DNA of 64,000 bases. Origin: Lineus longissimus. Lineage: Eukaryota; Nemertea; Pilidiophora; Heteronemertea; Lineidae. A program made the translations under genes and the position numbers. A model generated the notes under the pieces. The model did no database searches and was not told where the DNA came from. It saw only the letters and a program-made list of their open reading frames with translations. The stretch's first letter is position 1; every line of letters starts with the position of its first letter. The DNA is taken from positions 5,334,001 to 5,398,000 of the forward strand of contig NC_088312.1 of the NCBI RefSeq assembly GCF_910592395.1, read 5' to 3'. Of the stretch, positions 49,063 to 61,674 are shown one piece after another.

Positions 49063-52048
49063 ATGTAGTCATCTGAATGATGCGGACGATGTATTAAAAT
49101 GACTCGGAAGCAAACCTAACACGATTTAAGCGTCGTCTTTAACAAATCTTTCAGAACTAGTTATGGTTAGTTTTGAAGAGCTTGAATGAAATTAGTGTTT
49201 AAGAAAGAACCATCGTTGATAAAGAGTTTTCTGGTGAATTCCTAGTATAAGGTAGATTTCAGTGCGAACAATCTATTTAAGGTCGAGCTATTTTAAACCC
49301 TCGGTGCTTGAGGCATTTCTGGCTGTTATTATTCAAATCTAAAATAGGAATAGGTGATGTGTGATGCTATCTCTGGAATGCTTTTCATCAGCAAACTTAG
49401 TATCACAGAATCCCACAATTCACGTCATGAGCTCACATTGAAACGTCATAATTTTGTACTCCTACACGGTGAAGATGAACTGAATTATTTACCTTTTTGT
49501 ATTTCAAGATGACAATTCCTGGCATTGCTGTTGAAGATGTCCCTTAATCGAATTTTAAGAAGTGTACTTGCATGACAGGGCTTGGTTGAATTACTGATCT
49601 TAAACCTTTTTATAATACAATATTTTTTATATATACAAGCATTATGTATTTGATCTATTTTAATGCTCGACTGAAAGGCCTATTCGATAAGACCCCATTT
49701 ATATTAAGAGTAACTTGGTCATCAATACCTGCAAATACCAACCCTGAATATTTATTCATCATTCCATAATCACCAGTTACTTGTAAACACCAACCCAAAT
49801 ATACTGTATCTATACGCCAGTTTTGTCATGCCAAGTAACTCGTTTATCAATTATCAATAAAAACATACATTGACTCTGAATTACTCTTATACCTAGAGAA
49901 TATCATTCTCCCCTAGCGAATTCCCCTGTTGTCCTCATTACACATACCTTGTATATGTTGTCAACAATAATCCTCTTATGTTCGCCATCTCTGTCTCGGA
50001 ATGGAAGCAATGGCATGATTGATTGAACATTGTATATTCATGAATTTTATCAAGTGCACCACAGGTGTGGCCATGAGAATAATAATCCACTTTTAAGCAA
50101 TTCTCGCAAATATTCCTTCCAAGGGAACTCATCAATCTTAAACAGGATTTCCAATTTTTACAGGACAATCTTGTTATCTCCTATTCAACAACATAACAAG
50201 CAATTTTTCGGCGTCTTGAGAATTCGTTCCATCTAAAAGGGTTTTCTGAAATCTTTTTAGTTCATAGCACGGCCCAGAAGACACTTGGGCGTCAATCTAA
50301 TTTATTAGAATCGGGATAACAGCGCTCGTGTATAATGGATATGTTTTTGGTGAGGACAGAATTTTTTTATAAGTGCTCATCGAATTACCTATACAGCTTC
50401 CTTGAATTAACAGAGAAGTCTTTCACCCCAAATATGTTGTGACAAAATGTTTTACCAATCTTTTGCACAACTAGTCATTGTTGCGTAATTCATCTGACCG
50501 GAAATAGAGAATTGTCGAACTGGATTTTTGTTCATGAAAATGGCCTATCAAATGTTCAGCCTTTCATCAATTTTCAGTGCACGAATTCACACCTATTTGA
50601 AAGGAAGTAGACTTAGAGAATACCTTTAGTCCACCAACTAATTCATCATTCCACTCGTAGCACCCATTTTGCTATCATCCACAATGAAACCGAAGAATAA
50701 AATAAACTCAACGTTACACAATGGATCTTCGATATGAATATAGTGCATCACGAATTTCTCACAATTGTCTTTCTTCATTTGAAAGCGAGCTGCCCGAGGG
50801 CTGAGGTAAACTTAACTATGACCTCCCCTCGACCACGCTTCACTGCTTACTCTACACACTCGCTAACTTTTTACCCACCTCCCAAATTTGCTTTTTCGTT
50901 TGATTCTAATGTGTAAATTATCGAAACCCGCCTGCCTGGATGTTGATATAATGTAAATGTACGCGGAAATAACATCTCTTCAAATAATGTGTGTTTTATG
51001 TCTACTTCTTTCAATCTGGTTAAATGAGAAAATGGAGTTGGGATCTTGAACATTTTATATTGAAAATATTCTTACATATCGTGCTGATAGGTTTATTATT
51101 TTCATCTTTGAATCAAAAGAATTATTTCGTTTTTCCATGTGATATCTGTACCGTACGTTGCATGGTACGTGTTACCATGAATTTTCATGTGACTATAACA
51201 CATTCGAATTAGCACATTCGATTGTGCAAAAAAATAGTATTCCTTGGATTTAACAGATATGCTTGCAAAATGCATGTTTCCGCATCACAAATATAATTCA
51301 ATATTTTTGGCTTTGTATTTTATTTAAAATAAATATAGTAAGTACATGATAAAACACTGAACATTTTAGATAGTTTTTGTGAAATACAACTTCGATTATA
51401 GGCTACAACTCACTATATAACCCACCGGCTTATACTGTTCTTGTTATACTATATCAATCAATTGTTGACAAATATTTGCAAAGAACTAAACCTCAGGGTT
51501 GCTTATATCAAAGGAGGGATGGATTCTGAATAATCACTGTCTAAACGTTTCAGAAGATACAAGCTTTCCTGAATTTTGTTAAGGTAAACATAATTGGCAA
51601 GCAATGCCACTGGCAGAAGATTATTACTGATATATTTACCAACTAATACGATGAGCATGAGAAAAGCATGGTGCCAAAAATATACAAATCATTTGAATAA
51701 AAAGAAGTTCTTGAATTTCAACATTTCGATTGAATGACAGAATTAAAAATCCTCCATCCGAAATTTTGCCAATATCATTCCTCACATATGGGAAGAAACA
51801 GAGAAAGTTGATTTTATCTTCGTTGACACAGCATATCTTTATCTTTTAAAAGATCTTTGCTTTCCACAATTAACTCTGATGCCGACTTAAATTCATGTCT
51901 TGATTTGCTCAAGTTGTTCACAAAGAGCGTGCTCGCTATTTTCAATCAAAGGCTCCTAACGGGTTTCACCATTCGTTTGCCACGTTCTTTGATATATGTT
52001 GCACACCTACGATGTTTAGCAAATCACGCCCAATCCCTGCCCTGAAAT
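49063..52048. other. AT-rich stretch without a recognised gene
   Basis: Nothing recognisable. CTGACCGGAAATAGA (about 50498) is shared with the islet near 27148. Frames of 60-76 codons have no motifs. Confidence 0.45.
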
Positions 52049-52068
52049 TTGACAACTCGAGTTGTCAA
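52049..52068. repeat. Perfect 20-bp palindrome
   Basis: TTGACAACTCGAGTTGTCAA is an exact 20-bp palindrome centred on CTCGAG. It has no spacer and no further similarity beyond its ends. Its function is unknown. Confidence 0.9.
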
Positions 52069-55000
52069 GAGGAACATTTAACACACAATTGCTTTCAAGG
52101 CTAAATGAACAACTGCTGCTATTGTTTCAGCCATTTGACCTTTCGATTCAAGGCTTAGATACCTCAGGAACGAAACAAGTAAACCAGATGGCTTCACAGA
52201 GGTAGAAAAACCCAGCAAGCGACTCGCATTACCATTTTCATGACTTTTCCACATGAATACAATGGTAAAAATGGCGTGATTTTTCTTACTGAATGTTGTA
52301 TTAAATTCGCTTCACCCCACCTACTACCCCTCACGCTCAAGCCCGTTGTTCTCAACACTCCTTTTATAGAAATGTCCCTTTTCGTGTTCTAATGGTATAA
52401 TATCTGTCAACGGGCATCAACAACTTTGTCAAACATCAGAATAACATAATTTATTTCCTCAAAAGGTTTGGCTTTCGAAATCACTGCTTCTGAGGACAAT
52501 GCCAGGGAACGTCAACGAATACTTTTTGACTGAGAGACAAATGCTCCTTAGAGTTCATCATAATGTTACCTTTAAACAGGCATGTAACTATGGGTAGATG
52601 CTGAATCTGGGAGGTCAGAATATAAAAGCATTTCAATGATTCCAGACTTCAGAGAAAATGTTTCTTAAACATTGTCTCGTGTGAGTCGTGTGAACTGAAT
52701 AGACATAGCTTTATCAAATGCCAATCTCGACATTTGCCTATTGTGGCCACGTGGGAGAATATTGAGAAACATTTTCTTTCAAAAATTATTGAACATTTCG
52801 TTGATGTCATGAACTACACAATTATTAGGAAATTGCAGGGGGATGACATCTTACTTCGTACGCTTCTGAGAGAAGATTTGGACAGTCTTTGGCAGTCAAC
52901 CAAAAATAAAATAAAAATTGCGATACAGGTAAAATAAATATTGCGATTACACCTTTCATATTGTCAGTACCTTTCAAAGAAAATTGCAATAACTTATATT
53001 TTGAATTATTCAGATTCTATCCCTTATCATGATAATCTTTAGTAACCGTCAAACAACACTTTTGTAAACTATAATGTGCAGGGTTTTTCCTGATCTACAT
53101 TTGTGCGTGATATAATTAATGTACATTTCAAACCATCAGTACAACGCACATCTAAAAAATAAATATTTGATTTTCAAAACTATCTACTTTTCAAAGTTAA
53201 CCAATTGAAGAATTCTATTCTAGTCATTCCAATACACTTGCAGCCTATAATACTATCTCTTGATTGATAACGATTCCACCACATCCCTGGCACTACATAC
53301 ACACTCCATACATCATAGTAAGGCAGGCCATTGAACCTAATGGACCATGACATTTGGTAAATAGAATCACTGGTCTCAGTTGGCCAATATCCAAGCCATA
53401 CTGTGAACTTGCCAACTGAAAGCTTGCCAATTTCTCATCGTATCAGCAATGGTAATGAGTCAATGTAGACCATCATGGTGTAAATGGTGCACTATCCTCT
53501 TAGAGTACAGTCACTATACATATTCATTTATTGATTTGTACCAATATTGATGCCAATGGCCGTCACATGGACCTTGACATTCCGGACTCGGATATTATGT
53601 TGTTGTTAGTACGTCGTCATGATTAATTTTCTGAGAAAGAGCAATTAGTAATGCCGAATATTGAAATAGATGATACATAGTATGGTTGCAAATCACTTGA
53701 ATCATTTGGAGCTAATTTTGAAGAAAAAAAGATAAACAGCATTTTGCTAATTAAACAAAAAAAAACTTTTAGTTGCCATCCAAGAACAAGGTTTCGTTGA
53801 TCTATAGATTGAAATAATTTAAATGAAGGTTTTTGACTGGGTTCTTTTCCTCAAGCCTCTCTTAGAAAGAGAAAGACTCGACGTCTTCAATATCCAACAC
53901 AAGGAAATAATTTCACAATCACATCATTATCTGACTGTTCATGACAGGTTTCATACCCGAAAAAACAATGACACAACCACAGTCCACACCCAACCGTGAT
54001 TTTTTCCATTGGATGAGACATTTATTTCGGGCATGTGGATACCCCTGCCTGTGACTTTGTGCAATTTTTTCGCTACCCAGGGCTACTCTAGCTCTCAAGA
54101 AACCATCCAAGTAAAAGAAACCCATTTGCCCTTGGCTCTAATTTACCACAACGTATTCCGACTTATTAGGTTTATTTGTCTCGTCCTGTCTTGTCCTTCT
54201 ACGTGGATGTTCAGATGAATATTCTAATTAGATAGGGAAAGAGGAACAAGGTAAACAAGGACATTAAAGGAAGAATGTACATCTGTCGCATGTAGTTTGA
54301 AAGAAGGACACGAAATGGACACAAAGCTCAGAGTCAAAGTGGCGATATGAAATGTAAAAGTATTTCTTCCAAGACAAAATGGGGTAAAATGACTTTGTTC
54401 CTTGTAGAAAGTGCCAGGACATGAGGTGGAGATGCGTTGTTAGGTGTTAGAACTGCAGATCCTTCGGATCATCACGGTACACGAATATGGTATCAATCTT
54501 ATTTAATTTTTGTGATATCACTAAATGGAGTGCATACTCAGTTTTGATAACGTACTGGTTATCTTAATGAACAAACATCTAAATTTCATATTCGGTGACA
54601 AATATCATTTCAATTCGTCAACGATTTGTTTTACGTGGAAGAGGTAAGAGTAGGAAGTGAGGTAAGGCCCCGCACTAATTTGTGTAATTTGCAACATCAT
54701 ATGATTTCAACATTCCGCGTAAATCTGTTACAGACCAGTGGCGTGATGCATATTTTTTCTTTCCTCTATCAAATTATTAAGCATTAACAACAACAAAATT
54801 ACTTCCAAAACATGTAAACCATCACTTCTATGTTCAGCCATTTTCTTCGCGGTAAGGTAAGGCGACACTAGACAGTTCCAATATTGGGTTACATTAGCCG
54901 GTAATTTATGTGGCTTTTCCTGCGCATCAAATTATCTTCGTTTTTTAGCAGGAATGGTATCCAGGTAAATTCACCGTTGTTGTTTTATTTCTGATTACCA

Positions 55001-55640
55001 TTTGTAAAACCAGTCACTGTGCAGGTGCAACGACCACTTTACAATATTGTGAAATTATCTTGTTGATAATTGTACCGTCATGAGAAACTATTATCCCTAT
55101 TATGAGAGTACTTGGTCTTGCTTTCTCGACAATGGCAGTCCACTTGTACGGCAGGTTATTCAGACTCGTGCACAATGCAGTGGGCATCCCAACAATAGCA
55201 GTGGCCGAATTGTCAACGAAATTCGCGAGGTGATATTCTTGACAGAACGATAATTGTTCATAATCGTTTTGAAATAAGCCGCTGTATCCAAAAATTGTTT
55301 GGGTGAAATCAAGATGATACGGCATTTATAGCATCTATTAAATTACTGGTTATAATTGTGCAAAGAAATAGAAAATGTGAGGATTTCCCTTGTCCGGAGA
55401 AGGAATTTTGTTATGAGGCCATTCCTGAAATTGCAAATTTTGAGAGATCAAGAAATAAATGAAAGTTTTGTGGACAGATTTCTGTCACTGTCGGCCACAT
55501 GGCCATTTCATGGACGAATAAAACCCATTGTCCTAAATAATGCAACTCAAGTGTTTCTTGATGCAAACGGGGGACGTCCCAAAGTGTTGAATATGGCAGG
55601 CGAAAAGAATCGGTATAGAGGAAAATGAAAAACAGCTTAA
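52069..55640. other. AT-rich stretch without a recognised gene
   Basis: The most protein-like frames are at 52734-52937 (plus, acidic and basic residues mixed, ending near a weak CAG|GTAAAA donor), 55014-55325 (minus, 103 codons) and 55356-55628 (plus, 90 codons). None has a family motif that I recognise, and the last two lie on opposite strands about 30 bp apart. Confidence 0.35.
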
Positions 55641-55682
55641 AGAATTTGAATACAGATTAAGAGAATTTAAATTCAGATTACG
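55641..55682 (+). repeat. 21-bp tandem duplication with heptad-like coding potential
   Basis: Two 21-bp copies (starting AGAATTTGAATACAGATTA at 55641 and a close copy at 55662) lie head to tail. In one frame the region reads KEFEYRLREFKFRLR, a 7-residue repeat of amphipathic type. The open frame around it is only about 34 codons, so a real coiled coil is unlikely without splicing. Confidence 0.55.
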
Positions 55683-57520
55683 ATATTTTCAACTGTGATG
55701 AGAAAAAGTTTCACAACAGATCAGTGGGGATTAGTAATAAGAATGAAAGCGATTCCTGTTTATTTTGACATCTCTTAAAGTTCTCTTTCTCGCTTTTGAC
55801 GTAAACTGAACTTAATCCGGGTTTTTGTGAAACAATATTCCTCCCCTTGAACGCCTGATTCATCACCAACTTTCAAGGTCGCTTTTTAAAAGCTTTTTTT
55901 CGTTTAAAAGATCCATCAGTTTTGCACAATCGTCCATGAATCTGTTTTACGTGACATCAAGCTGAAAAGTGTTTGGCGTTGGAAAATATTCGTGGGTAAA
56001 GTGCCATCCTTTTCAAAGGTATTCGTGTGGCATGTTTGCTAACAAATTTTTAATAAGCTGTGCTGTAGTTAATTAGCTTTATAATGGCAGTTTCATTGTA
56101 AGAACATGAAATCAAACGAAAACGTTATTTTGATCATGTCTCAGAGTCGCACGAAATAACTTAACTAAATGTTAACTTGCAGCTTGCAGTAAGTGTTATA
56201 GTTTACCTTTAGCGTTTTCGGCCCAAGTTATTTTCATTTCTCACAAACATGTTCAATTATGAAACAAAAGCTCGCACTTTTCATATTGATTCACACAAAA
56301 AATGATCTTTTGAAATGTCGAAATAATGTTGGAAATGTCGAAAAAATATATTATTTATAGGAAATGGCTCGAATGGAAACTCGTGACATTTTCTTATTTT
56401 ACGATGAAAATAGTAATGGGAAAAACATCGAAAACCACATGTTTTCGTTTCGACTGGTAAAAACCTACTCCATACGCATTCTGAACTCAAAAGATATTTT
56501 CCTTTTCGAAATAATTTTGCCGACGAATCATAAAATGGAAGAAAATTAATAACTTTAATACAACCTTACCTTTTTTTGTTGGGTATTAATTGAAGAAGGT
56601 GACTGACAAAAAAATATTTCGTTTCGTTTCTTATTTCAGAACTAGTGGTCTCCAACAACAAAAACAAACACGACAAATTATCATATTCAGAATTAAGAGC
56701 CCAATGCTTATAGCAACGGCCAATGTAGCAGGGCTTCACCTCAGCTGGTTCGGGAAAAGTTCACGAAGGGTATGACCCTTTTTCTTTGTGAAGATCGCCG
56801 CCATTGTCCCCTGGATGACTAAGGTACATTAGCTGTACAGATGCCTCCCGCCTTCTGCTGAGCGAGTCCTAGGGAAATTGCCATCATTTTTCATTAAGGG
56901 GCTAAGAAACTGTGTTTAGGGACGAAATTTAAAATTAAGAACGATGAGACATGTCAGGGTACCTCTTGGGTAGAATAAAATGAGAGTTTTACGATGAGGA
57001 AAAGGGGCGAAGAGTACTGAATTCAAGTCTAATTTATAATTAGTTCCGAACGTGGCAAAGAAGGTATTTTTAACTATCAGCCGATTATACGAGGAGCCAT
57101 TTGAAACTCTTTAAGAAATAAAGTTTGCTATAGGTGACTATTCGGTAAACGAAAAGATGGAAGAGTTGAGTTTTCTAACCTTTGATCATGTATTTAGTGT
57201 TAGTGGTATAAACTGCTAAGGAACATATTATCAACGGACCAAACTGATCAGCCCCAATGCCAGTAATCTTAATTTATTGGAGAACTTCATGATATCATTT
57301 AGAAATAGCCAGACCTGCACACGCTATTTCCATTTTTAGCTTTAAAAAATGGACAAAACCAGTCAATAGAAATATTCTTTAATCGTTCCATAGGAATTTT
57401 TCAAAACATATGCTACGAATTTTGCTGCAGGATTTTTTTTTGTACGGATGACCAGTTTGCTTTATGAGGATAATTCACAACAGATTCAGCAAATAAACAC
57501 GAATAAAAAACACGTTTTTT
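55683..57520. other. AT-rich stretch without a recognised gene
   Basis: No gene was recognised. A GTTCACGAAGGGTATGACCC stretch and a CpG-containing patch near 56750-56880 are unremarkable. AATAAA words occur at 57492 and 57502 on the plus strand. Confidence 0.45.
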
Positions 57521-57534
57521 AAGCCTTCGGGCTT
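57521..57534. other. cUUCGg tetraloop hairpin
   Basis: AAGCC-TTCG-GGCTT: the 5-bp stem closes a C(UUCG)G loop, an exceptionally stable RNA tetraloop on the plus strand. A T run lies before it, so it is not a bacterial-type terminator on this strand. It directly abuts the minus-strand stop codon of the frame at 57536-57736. Confidence 0.5.
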
Positions 57535-57535
57535 G

Positions 57536-57736
57536 TTAGGATAGTGCACGGCGCTTTTCATGGAGTTTAGCTTTCTTTGATAATTTGGCGTTCAAATAGT
57601 TTCTTTTTTTATTGTGGCTGAATGCAAGGTGTTTTGAGGAGTAGCCGGGCCGACCGAAGGGGTGGTGCAGGCCTGCAGGCCGTGGCGTTGATGCTGACAC
57701 GATACTATTTTGTCCTTTACACACTCTGCTGAACAT
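57536..57736 (-). other. 66-codon ORF with basic C-terminus (doubtful)
   Basis: The minus-strand frame starts at an ATG and ends in a TAA at 57536-57538. Its last third is strongly basic (NAKLSKKAKLHEKRRALS), which could suit a nucleic-acid-binding or ribosomal-type tail, but I recognise no family. Part of the frame is GC-rich (about 57640-57690). There is no splice or promoter support. Confidence 0.12.
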
Positions 57737-58559
57737 CTAAGATGTTTTCATCTTATCTGACAATTACCAGACATTATATCGTGTCCACTTTGTAAAAGTC
57801 CTATTCATTGGTGAAGCTGACCAGAAGAGAAGTCTTTATCCATTCTGATATCACCTATTGTACCCGTCACTAAATAGGTCATTAAAAGTCGACACCTTAA
57901 CAAGGTAGCACGCCCAGCGCCTTTCAGATCAACAAATTCATTTTCACCGAGTATTAAACAGGCCTAAATATCGAAATGAAATCATGCTACAGATTTGTCT
58001 GATACACTTTCTATCCAAAGAAGAAAGACTACCGCATCAGCCCACCTTAGTTTTTTACCGGCAAATAAGATGCAGTGAATAAATTTACCTTCATTTTTTT
58101 ACCACTTCCCAACGCATGATGTAATTTGCCCGTCTGAATTTTTCAAACAGTCGCTGCAGATTGCAGTAGGTGGGGTCGCAGAAATAGTTACCTCTGTTCG
58201 TTGCGTTGGTAAGGAAGATAGCACGAAGAAGGTTAAGTTTGAAGCAGGAGACATTTTCGTCTTGAATATTTTTCAAGATTCAGGAGATACCTATTCAGGA
58301 ACATGAGCATGTGTGAGTAGCCTTTCTACATGTTGAATATGAATGTATATGTGTGTGTAAAAACTATAAGTTGTCGGTTGGTTCTGGACAGAATACAGAA
58401 CGTCGTACCCAAAAGCACAGAAAGCGAAACGAAAAGGTGAAATATTGACTTTTTGTCACGATATCTAGAATAAGGGGGGAAAGGAGGCCCGTTTACATGC
58501 TACTGATGGCAAAATTTTACCTACCTTGCATACCTGTCCCTTATTATCACTGCCTGCTT
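57737..58559. other. Stretch without a recognised gene
   Basis: Non-coding sequence with a short GT run near 58350. Nothing else was recognised. Confidence 0.45.
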
Positions 58560-58830
58560 CACCTTCCCCAAGATGGCTGCGATGAGACGTCTTACTTAAG
58601 CAGTATCCTCATACAAACTGGCAAGGGGATGCAACATTTGGGCATATAATTGGGTAACAGAACGTAATTGTGCTATACAGCCTGCGCCCCTTGCAGCAGT
58701 CACTCCGAATGGGGTTCACAGAGCGACCCTCTTCATATGCATCAGGGTCCCTTTGTTAGACGCGGGATGATCCCGCGGCCCTGCCGTAACCCCGTGTCCT
58801 TTCGCGCAAAATGGCGGATTAGCATATCTG
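58560..58830 (+). promoter_or_regulatory. CpG-rich promoter-like region with YY1- and E2F-type sites
   Basis: AAGATGGCTGCG (about 58571) matches the YY1 consensus. CGCGGGAT-g-ATCCCGCG (58761-58777) is a perfect inverted repeat of GCGGGA-type words. TTTCGCGCAAA (58800-58810) is an exact palindromic E2F-type site that overlaps AAAATGGCGG, a second YY1 core. CpG density is well above the flanks. This is the best promoter candidate in the window, probably reading rightwards. The 96-codon frame at 58668-58958 crosses it but has no motif. Transcription is inference. Confidence 0.4.
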
Positions 58831-61512
58831 AAGACCCTGCATCCCTTATCGCCAAATATTTTCCTCTTCATATATCTGAGCTTTTACTATTTTCACTTCC
58901 CCCGATCTACTGGAATTTTTCCGTCAGCAAGTTATTTTTATTTCTCAAAAATCGATGAAATCGATAGTGTATCATTGATCTGTAGATATTTGAGGCTTAG
59001 CTGATGACATATGGGTAATAAATTACAGGGAACTGCTTCGGATGAAAGCAGATGATTAGTAGGTACAGAGCCAAAATGTCCATCACTGTATACTCAACCG
59101 AGTTAAATGTCAGACTCTCTAAAAAATACAACAGACAATGACAGGTCAAATGAATGAAATAACAAAGGCCAAGGGTCTTAAAAAACTAATGAAAACAAAA
59201 GAGACAGAATGGTAAATTTCCTCTTTCCGTCTGTCTGTAAATTGAAATCTATGGTGCCATGCATTATCATTTGTCAGAATTCCCCCTCGTAGTTTGTTAA
59301 TTTTCTACGGGTCTCAGTTTTGTGTTTTTCTGAACCTGTTCGTATCGATCAGATACCTAGTGCTGGCTGGGCCGCCTATTGCATTCACTTGCAACTTGGC
59401 GAAGAGGAGCACAGCAAGAAGGGCGCACAGCTAAACACCTTTCCCAAACCACTATTTCTAACGGCGTCAAAATTCCAAGCCTAGGAGAAATCGTCGATAT
59501 GGGTAAAGTTATTTTTTATCATTCATTCTTGTGACGTTTTTGTGGGTAGCTTTCGTTTGAGAAATCTTGTGAGTTGGATGGTTAGTTTTTTGCGGCCATT
59601 ATTTTTCTCGTGTCATTCTTACGTCTGTGTTACACATTACGTGTACAAATATACAAGGTGTTTGCCCGCAGACGTGTAGTCAGTGTTGGTGAGTAACTGT
59701 AAAGGATTTAGACATTTTGGCCCCATCCCAAGTGGAAATATGTGGTTTTACTCAGTTTACTCAAACTGTGCCTCTTGATCGAGATTTAAAAAATGAATAA
59801 AATATGCGATGACGCTAGACGACGCAATAACCAGATAAAAATCTATACAGAATGCGCCTGTACGGTGAAATCGTCAACATAGCAAACTTTGGAGTCTTCA
59901 TGTGAGGGGGTCAAACAAGTCAAATATATTTTTAGGGAAGTGTATCAATCCCTAGTAGTAAATGACAGACCCGTCGAATCTACAATAACTTTTGACATTC
60001 ATTCGAAAAGTTAGTGACGGAACCATCTGCTAACCTAAGCCCACCTGCCCAAAATCTAGCAAAACAAATACGATATTCCACTTACTTCTAGAACTTGTCT
60101 CCAAAAATGTTCTTCACGAAATCTCTTCACAATTCACGTTCTTTCCAACTGACTGTCATGGGACATCCGGTGCCGGTCACATGTCGGAGTATCATCCTGA
60201 ATCCTGAGGTGTGTCGGCCAGTGTCTACTACAACTGGACTCAAGGGGATCGCTTTGTACGTCCAGGTCCAGAAGTGGTCATTGTTGGGTGTGATCGCACC
60301 AATAAGTGAAGGTATTTAGGTCAGGGATTGTAACAGTGACACCAGCCATCTCCAATTCATAACAAGGTGATGGGGTACAATTCCCTCGAGTTTCCAAACA
60401 GGCCACATCCTCTCACACGTCCTATCTCACTACAGATCACCATGGAACATGAGGAAGCTATTTTACCCAAATTACATAACCGCTCTTGAAATTCCTCACA
60501 CAGGGTCAACGTTAGGTTAGATACAACTCCAGCGTGCTATTTTCGTGCATGGGAGTGGCTACAAGAACTGGGTCAATCTACTATCAGTTATCCAGTATAT
60601 GATGCGTGGTGTGCAAGTGCCGTGGTTAGTGTGACAGTTCTACACTGACAGGAGAGGCCCCTTTGGAACGGACTTGGAGTATTGCCCTGTAGCAGGTCAT
60701 CCTCCTATTGAGTTTGGTCACTTTCTTGGACTTGGAGGAGGAACGTATAATCGGGATGAGGCTTAATCAGCAGGTTGAGATGATGGAAGAGGAAGGTAGG
60801 CCCAAGGTCACATGTTAGTTAAGGAAGTCTGTGTACTGTAGATGACAACGTACTTCCGTTACTATATTTAGATTGCGATTACATAACATTTCCTCGTGTG
60901 TGTGTTGTACTTGTTCGTTCGTTTGGCGTCTATATAAACTCATTCCGATGTTTGAGAATCAAAACAGTAAATGCCCTATGCTTGTACATGTAATGTACAT
61001 TGTTCAGAGCCCGAAACATAGTTTCGAAGTCCCGAACTATTTCGATTCGCTTGATCTGGAGATGGTGGTACAGAACTAGGCCCTGATGTCTGCTAATATT
61101 ATATGCCTATGAAAACCTTTCTGAATATTACTTCACTCGGGTACTTCGCAACCTTCATATTGGCCAACCTACGTAGAGATTTTAGTATATCAAACGAACG
61201 AGTTCGATTCTATTTTTTTCGATGCCGTGATAATGTTGTTAGCAGACTATTTTTACCTTTACTATATAACACCGTCCTCTCGATGTTCTATTTTTGAGGA
61301 TGGTTTTATAGGGGTTTTGTTCTGTGGGGTAAAGTGATTGTCATCCAGGATATGAATCAATGGTCTCTTATTCTAACTTCACATTTTCATGAAAAAAGTA
61401 CCAAAAAAATCTCCATTCTTCAGTTACATGCCTATACTGTTTTGCTTGTGTTAATGTTAACGGAAATGTTTTGATATCGAATATGTAGAGGTTAGCTTAG
61501 TTTTTGAATGCT
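58831..61512. other. Stretch without a recognised gene
   Basis: A 74-codon frame (60095-60319) has no recognisable motif. The section 60000-60830 is somewhat GC-richer. TACATGTA lies at 60985-60992. No repeats were recognised. Confidence 0.4.
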
Positions 61513-61674
61513 AAAAAACTTCTTCTTTTTTGTAATTCCCTATTAAAAAAACTAACGGTCACTTCGTATGGTCGATGTGTCAATATCGAATCTAAAAACT
61601 TCTTCTTTTTTGTAATTCCCTATTAAAAAAAACTAACGGTCACTTCGTATGGTCGATATGTCAATATCGAATCT
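61513..61674. repeat. 80-bp tandem duplication (two copies)
   Basis: Two copies of an 80-81-bp unit lie head to tail. The second copy differs by one extra A in an A-run and a G-to-A change. The near-identity implies a recent duplication. Confidence 0.95.

Noticed and set aside
55014-55628. Opposite-strand frames of 103 and 90 codons as a divergent gene pair
   Set aside because: They look protein-like at a glance but contain no recognisable motif, and no promoter elements lie in the short gap between them.
57503-57534. Hairpin at 57521 as a rho-independent terminator
   Set aside because: On the plus strand the T run precedes the stem rather than following it, and on the minus strand the stem is followed by A; the window is animal-like, not bacterial.
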